Shown here piece after piece: positions 59,126 through 64,000 of a stretch of 64,000 bases of DNA. The notes below the pieces were generated by a model. The model ran no database searches. It saw only the letters and a list, made by a program, of their open reading frames with translations, and was not told the DNA's origin. Origin of the DNA: Meloidogyne chitwoodi (lineage: Eukaryota > Nematoda > Chromadorea > Rhabditida > Meloidogynidae). Numbering within the stretch: position 1 is the first letter of the stretch; every line of letters starts with the position of its first letter. The position numbers and the translations under genes are program-made. The DNA is taken from NCBI GenBank assembly GCA_015183035.1, contig JACZZP010000009.1, positions 2,046,001-2,110,000 on the forward strand. Reading direction: 5' to 3'.

Positions 59126-59371
59126 TGTGGCGAACGTTAGTAATCCAGCTACTTGGAGGCAAAAGCATCCATTAACGGGTATGCATTGAGTGAGTGTCTA
59201 GAGCAAGGGCCAAGTCAACAAGGGGCATTGGTGGTAGCATTAGTGCTCCTGGTTGTTTAAAGAGCGGGGCAACGGTTCAGGCCCGAAAGGGAGCAGACAA
59301 AACCTGCCGCTTGGTCACAGTGTTCAGATCGCATTTGCGAGCATACTATTACAAACGTTGATTGGATTTAC
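59126..59371 (+). ncRNA. 7SL RNA of the signal recognition particle, copy 1
   Basis: The RNA core of SRP, which docks ribosomes making secreted proteins to the ER. Diagnostic segments: the Alu-domain start TGTGGCGAACG with GTAATCCAGCTACTTGGAGG, and the S-domain helix 8 signature CAGGCCCGAAAGGGAGCAGA then CAAAACCTGCCGCTTGGTCA, with the GNAR-type tetraloop arm nearby. It ends just before TTTTTT (59372-59377), as expected for RNA polymerase III. Length (about 246 nt) is slightly short of the typical 300. Confidence 0.88.
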
Positions 59372-59916
59372 TTTTTTGAATTTTGATTTAAATTTTGACA
59401 TTATCTAAAAATTAATATAAGAAATTAAATTGTGGTAAATTTTTTTAATTGATGAAAGCCAGTGATTAAACAAAACTTAACTTAACTTTTGGCTTTAATT
59501 GGATAAATAACATGCATGTTCAAAAATAGAAGCTGAAATGAGTTAACTAAATTTTTGTAAATTTTTTTTAATTAAAGAAAGCAGTTGATTAAACAGAAAT
59601 TAAGTTAACTTTTGACTTTTGGTTAACTAAATGTAAATGAATGTTCAAATATAGAATTTGAAATGCGTTAACTTATTTTTTAATATTTTTATTGTTGGCA
59701 ATTTAATTCACATGATACATATTAATTTGTTTATTTAGGAACAGTATAAAAATCCTACGATTTTAATATGACCCCATTCAAAAAACATCTTACCAAAAAC
59801 CTAGAAAAAAGTTTATCAAGAATTCTTGGGCATAAATTTAGTAAAAAATAATTATTTCATTTAAATAATACCTAAAACTATAAACATTTTAGAATATCTA
59901 CAAAAATATTTATAAA

Positions 59917-60218
59917 ATGAAATATATAATAATTGTATTCCTTTTAACTTTTATTCTCTACAATAACATGGTTGATGCATTTAGTATTGATGGAGTTAGT
60001 TTAACTACAATTGGTTTAACTCTTTTTTGTGATCAAATCAATTCAGACTCAGCTGTTTGTAAATTTTTATATTTAATTTAAAATTAATTTTATCAAAAAT
60101 TCCTGGGTAAAATCAGAAACACCCTCAGAAATCAGAAAATAAATATAAAAAAACTATACTTGTATATCTTTTTTTAGCCTTTCCTTGTTTGCAGTGGCTT
60201 AAAACCTCATGTAGATGA
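59917..60218 (+). CDS. Small secreted three-cysteine peptide, copy 1
   Basis: Two exons, 59917-60058 and 60178-60218, encoding 60 residues. Signal peptide YIIIVFLLTFILYNNMVDA, then a short mature region with three cysteines: C-D-Q-I-N-S-D-S ... F-P-C-L-Q-W-L-K-T-S-C-R. The pairing gene at 62418 keeps the same cysteine spacing and the core CDxINSDSxVxFxCLQxLKTSC. Unknown family; small secreted cysteine peptides in plant-parasitic nematodes are often effectors, which is only a suggestion here. The stop falls inside the region that copy 2 reads as SGT. Confidence 0.6.
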
Positions 60219-61039
60219 ACGTAAGTAATTATTTTTAAAATTTTCAAAAAACACAATTTACAAAATTTATTTTTATAGTTAAGAATGAATGTTTAAATCT
60301 AAAGTAAGTTAATTTAATAAATATATCCATTAATAATCAAATATAAATAAATAGAATATAAAATTATTATTTAAATAATATTTATTAAAAAAAATCAAAA
60401 TTAGGATTTAGAGCTGAGGTATTGGAACTTTGCTAATTATTTGTGGTAAGAAAATCTAGCTGGGACCATAACTTTTTTAATTTTTCAAATAACTAATTGT
60501 TCGTTATCTTTTATTAAATTCTGAACAAATTAATTAATTATATTTCTCATTAAAGTCTAATTAAAAACATAATTATTTTTTTAATATATCTAACTATAAA
60601 ATTTATAAAAATTAATATAGAATCAATAGCTTTGATAAAACTATATATAATAATGTTTGCAAATTTATCAAGGTTAAATAATAATCTAAAAATTTTTTAA
60701 TATAATTTTATTTTAGAATACGCTTAAAGATAGTCAATGCACAAAGTATATAAAAGTTAAATGCTAAAACGTGTGAATGATGAAAATGAATTACTATAAA
60801 AGCATGATAAAAAACAAAAAAATTTCCTGGGCCAAATAAAAAAACTAAAAAATTAATTACATTTAAGACACTTTTTCGTAAACACTCAAATGGCAATAAT
60901 ATTTTTTTAATAAATTTTGTGATTAATTTTTTTTTTATTTTAAAAAGTGGCATTTTTTGGTAATAGAAAATTATTAATAAAACACTTTATATGTGATAAT
61001 GACTGAGATGGTTTAACCAATTCTGGAATTCTTTACTTA

Positions 61040-61205
61040 TAGCGGGTTTTTTTAGATGGTACGAACAAGACATAAGTGGTGTCATTCGAAAGAGCTCGTC
61101 GAGCTGAGTCGAACTAGGGGGTGAGAGAAGTTGTTCCGACAATTAGGGACCGAGTTACAGACTTTTGAAAATCGAAAAACCATAGGGGGACAAATAAGTC
61201 CCCTA
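61040..61205. repeat. Dispersed repeat with GAAAATCGAAAAACCATAGG
   Basis: TGTCATTCGAAAGAGCTC ... GAAAATCGAAAAACCATAGG, between the two 7SL units. The same sequence family lies as inverted pairs inside the elements at 8306-9975 and 44457-45399. Confidence 0.7.
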
Positions 61206-61564
61206 AAAAAGAGTACGCTAAATGTTTTACATTCATTATTCATTAATTTTGAATAAATTGAATAAAATTCTAAAAATTTTTAACGACAGTAGTGATACAG
61301 TACACTCTCATTAAAGGACAGACTGGATATAAGGAAGCAACTTTTATAAAACCCATTTGTCGGTCCCAACCCGGAAGTTGCTGTGCTTAATTTATTTCTT
61401 TGTGGAAGATTTGGAAAATAAAATGAAAATTAAATTAAAAATTTATTAAAATTAAAAACAAACAATTTTGTAACACATTAAAATAAAGAAAACAAGGACT
61501 CTAATAAGCTTTTTTAAAACTACTTTATTTTCTGTTTTGTTTATATTCTATAAATTCTAATTCT

Positions 61565-61809
61565 TGTGGCGAACGTTAGTAATCCAGCTACTTGGAGGCA
61601 AAAGCATCCATTAACGGGTATGCATTGAGTGAGTGTCTAGAGCAAGGGCCAAGTCAACAAGGGGCATTGGTGGTAGCATTAGTGCTCCTGGTTGTTTAAA
61701 GAGCGGGGCAACGGTTCAGGCCCGAAAGGGAGTAGACAAAACCTGCCGCTTGGTCACAGTGTTCAGATCGCATTTGCGAGCATACTATACAAACGTTGAT
61801 TGGATTTGC
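61565..61809 (+). ncRNA. 7SL RNA of the signal recognition particle, copy 2
   Basis: Almost identical to copy 1 over its whole length. The differences I see are GAGCAGACA versus GAGTAGACA in the helix 8 arm, one missing T after CATACTA, and TTTGC versus TTTAC before the terminator TTTTTT (61810-61815). The upstream TATTCTATAAATTC element is also kept, so both copies look functional. An open frame through it on the plus strand is not a protein gene. Confidence 0.88.
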
Positions 61810-62417
61810 TTTTTTGAATTTTGATTTAAAATTTTACATTATCTAAAAATAATATAAGAAATTAAATTTTGGTAAGTTTTTTTAATTGATGAAAGCCAGT
61901 GATTAAACAAAACTAACTTAACTTTTGGCTAATTGAATAACTAACTTGCACGTTCACAAATAGAAGCTGATATGCGTTAACTAAATTTTGGTAAATTTTT
62001 TTTTAATTGAAGAAAGCAGGTGATTAAACAGAAATTAAGTTAACATTTGGCCTTAAATGGATAATTAAATGCAAATGAATATTCAGGTTCAAAGATAGAA
62101 TTTTAAATGCGTTAACTTTTATTTTATTGTTGGCAATTTAATTCACTTGATATTTATTTGTTTATTTAAGAATAGTATAAAAAGCCTCCAATTTTAGTAA
62201 GTAATATGTATCCATTCAATTAAACATTCTTCTAATATAAATTTTAAAATCTTCTTAATTAAGAGAGTTGGTGAATATAAGCGTTATCTTACATAGAAAT
62301 AAACTAAAACTAAGAAAATGTTTATTAAGAATTCTTGGGCATAAATTTAGTAAAAAATAATTTTCTCATTTATTAAATAATTAAATATACTTAGAATATC
62401 TACAAAATATTTATAAA

Positions 62418-62752
62418 ATGAAATATATAACAATCATATTGCTTTTAGCTTATATTCTTCATAATAATATTGTTGATGCATCAACTTTAACTGATTATTG
62501 TGATAAAATCAATTCAGATTCAAAAGTTTGTAAATTTTTATATTTATTTAATTTTATTAAAAATTCCTTGGCAAAATCATTATTAACGTCATCAGAAAAT
62601 AAACATAAAAAAACTTACTTTTTTTTCAATATATATTTCTTTTTTAGTTTTTCGATGTTTGCAAAGGCTTAAAACCTCATGTAGTGGAACGTAAGTAATT
62701 ATTTTTAAAATTTTCAAAAAACACAATTTAAAAAATTTATTTTTATAGTTAA
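62418..62752 (+). CDS. Small secreted three-cysteine peptide, copy 2
   Basis: Three exons, 62418-62529, 62648-62690 and 62749-62752, encoding 52 residues. Signal peptide YITIILLLAYILHNNIVDA, then a mature peptide with the same three-cysteine pattern as copy 1 (YCDKINSDSKVFFRCLQRLK then TSCSGT). Copy 1 has an extra block of about 11 residues between the signal peptide and the first cysteine (FSIDGVSLTTIGLTLF against STLTDY). The last exon contributes only the end of one codon plus the stop, so a non-coding 3' tail is likely. Confidence 0.6.
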
Positions 62753-63440
62753 AAATGACTGTAAAGAACTAAAGTAAGTTAATTTAATAAATATATCCAT
62801 TAATATTCAAATATAAATAGGATATAAAATTATTAATTAATATTTATTAAAAAATCAAATTATGAGATACCCCTATTTGTGGTAAAAAATCTAAATGGGG
62901 AAAAATAACGACAACATTGTTAACTTTTTAATTAACTAATTTTTATCGGGATTAAATTCTGAACAAATTAATTAATAATATATATTTTTGTAAGAAAAAT
63001 TTCTCATGTGAGTCTAATTAAACAATAATAATATGTATTATTTCCTTTAATATATTCTGTGGCTTTTAAAATTTAATAAAAATTATTATAGAAACAAACA
63101 ACTTGGTAGATTGACCATTAAAGCTGTTTGCGAACGTATAAAGGTTAAATAATAATCTAATAATTTTTTAAAGTATTATTTTAGAAAGTCCTTAAATCTA
63201 GTCGTTGCACAAAAAAAGTTATTAAGAATTTGGAATGCTAGAATGCGTGAATGATGAAAAACAATAAAGAGAAAAATTAATAAAAAATTTCCTGGGCCAA
63301 ATAAAAAAACTAAAAAATTTACTAAATGTAAGACACATAATCAACTTTATGGTAACATGTAATATCTAAATTATTAATAAATTTTATAATTCAATTTTTT
63401 AATATTAAAAAGCGGCAAATTTTTTTGGTAATAGAAAATT

Positions 63441-64000
63441 ATTTTTTTAAAAAGCACTTTTTGTATGAAATAAGGACAGAGATAATGTACAAATTCTTAT
63501 AAAAATTATTTAAAATTTTGTTTTAATTAAAAAATTCAATAAGAAAAGAATAAATGTGATTTTTTCTAAAGTTTTAATAGGAATAAAATTAAAAAAGAAT
63601 AAAAATTAAAAAATTTTTCGAACCGTATAACTGAGCCCTCCATCCGAATACAACCGCAAAGCACTACTCCAAGCATATACAAATGGGGCTATCCAACACT
63701 AATCATCAACGTTTGTAAGATCTTTGGATCAATCCAGAATTTCTTCCAGAAGGGCGAAAGAGTTCACTGAACAGACTAACTCTCTCTTAAGGCAACAGGA
63801 AGGGTCTGCCTCCCAACCCATCAGTGTAGATCACCAATAGGAAGATTGCCAAACAGCGCCAAAAGTTATGGTTAGAATGACATAATGGTATTTTAATAAA
63901 TATCTTTTTCTTCCATCTGGAATATGTCTCTCACACTCTACGGGAAACGGCGGCCAGTTGGTTCACATTTAACTAGTCATTTCCTTTCTTTTATATAAAC
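63441..64000. other. Unrecognised stretch, last part less AT-rich
   Basis: From about 63620 the composition becomes clearly less AT-rich (TGAGCCCTCCATCCGAATAC; GGAAACGGCGGCCAGTTGG). No frame stays open for long on either strand and no domain is readable. It may be an old transposon fragment or the edge of a gene continuing outside the window. Confidence 0.35.

Larger units (their letters stand above)
59010..60970 (+). repeat. Duplicated 7SL/peptide unit, copy 1
   Basis: A 2-kb unit whose parts recur in order at 61430-63440: a shared upstream block (AAAACTAC, TATTCTATAAATTC), the 7SL gene, GATGAAAGCCAGTGATTAAA, AAGAATTCTTGGGCATAAAT, the peptide gene, and TTTCCTGGGCCAAATAAAAA near the end. Flanking and intron parts differ by small indels, while the RNA gene is nearly unchanged. 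Confidence 0.85.
61430..63440 (+). repeat. Duplicated 7SL/peptide unit, copy 2
   Basis: Second copy of the unit described at 59010-60970, same orientation, separated by about 460 bp that includes the dispersed repeat at 61.1 kb. Confidence 0.85.

Noticed and set aside
61633..61824. 63-aa open frame on the plus strand
   Set aside because: It lies entirely within 7SL RNA copy 2; the matching frame in copy 1 is not kept.

Overview
The window looks like nuclear DNA of a nematode, most likely a plant-parasitic tylenchid of the root-knot (Meloidogyne) type. That is an inference from very AT-rich non-coding DNA, short GT..AG introns, compact many-exon genes, a Wnt-5/CWN-2-like ligand, a MEP-1-like zinc-finger protein, a venom-allergen (CAP) protein, a neuropeptide precursor and many small secreted proteins. 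Gene models below were spliced by eye; exon ends are most reliable where coordinates are listed.

Layout. 0-2 kb: 5' part of a Wnt gene (minus), with a MITE in the intron at the window edge. 2-6 kb: AT-rich, with a TTCTGATTT repeat array. 6.7-10.5 kb: a secreted FLYWCH-like gene (plus) whose exons 2 and 4 are each split by a DNA transposon with an 8-bp target duplication. 11-12 kb: a neuropeptide precursor (minus), one exon of which has a 410-bp near-identical copy at 5.6 kb. 13.2-15 kb: a DXO/Rai1-like gene (plus). 15.5-16.4 kb: a CAP protein (minus). 16.7-22.1 kb: a repeat district with a pfd-4 remnant, a 25-bp minisatellite, three large palindromes and a tandem hairpin repeat.

22-35 kb: minus-strand genes: P/Q-rich exons, a truncated ROD/KNTC1-like gene, a frame-disturbed coiled-coil ORF, prefoldin subunit 4, a complete VPS8-like gene (CORVET endosomal tethering) and a second DXO/Rai1-like gene. 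35.4-45.8 kb: one long minus-strand gene for a cell-surface protein made of tandem cysteine modules. Its introns and exons hold a fresh Ty3/gypsy retrotransposon with paired 222-bp LTRs and an open 1410-aa Gag-Pol, and a pogo-like element inside an exon. 46.4-47.2 kb: a small single-pass membrane protein. 48-52.6 kb: MEP-1-like. 54.5-57.7 kb: TADA3-like (SAGA adaptor) on the plus strand with a tRNA-Arg(ACG) in one intron. 57.9-58.9 kb: TPRKB/CGI-121-like KEOPS subunit (minus).

59-63.4 kb: a roughly 2 kb unit present twice, each copy carrying a 7SL (SRP) RNA gene followed by a gene for a small secreted three-cysteine peptide. The last 400 bases are less AT-rich and unrecognised.

Housekeeping genes (VPS8, PFD4, MEP-1, TADA3, TPRKB) look intact. 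The accessory genes (secreted FLYWCH-like, surface cysteine-repeat, ROD-like) carry insertions, truncation or frameshifts. This fits a genome with redundant homoeologous copies, but other copies cannot be seen from here.
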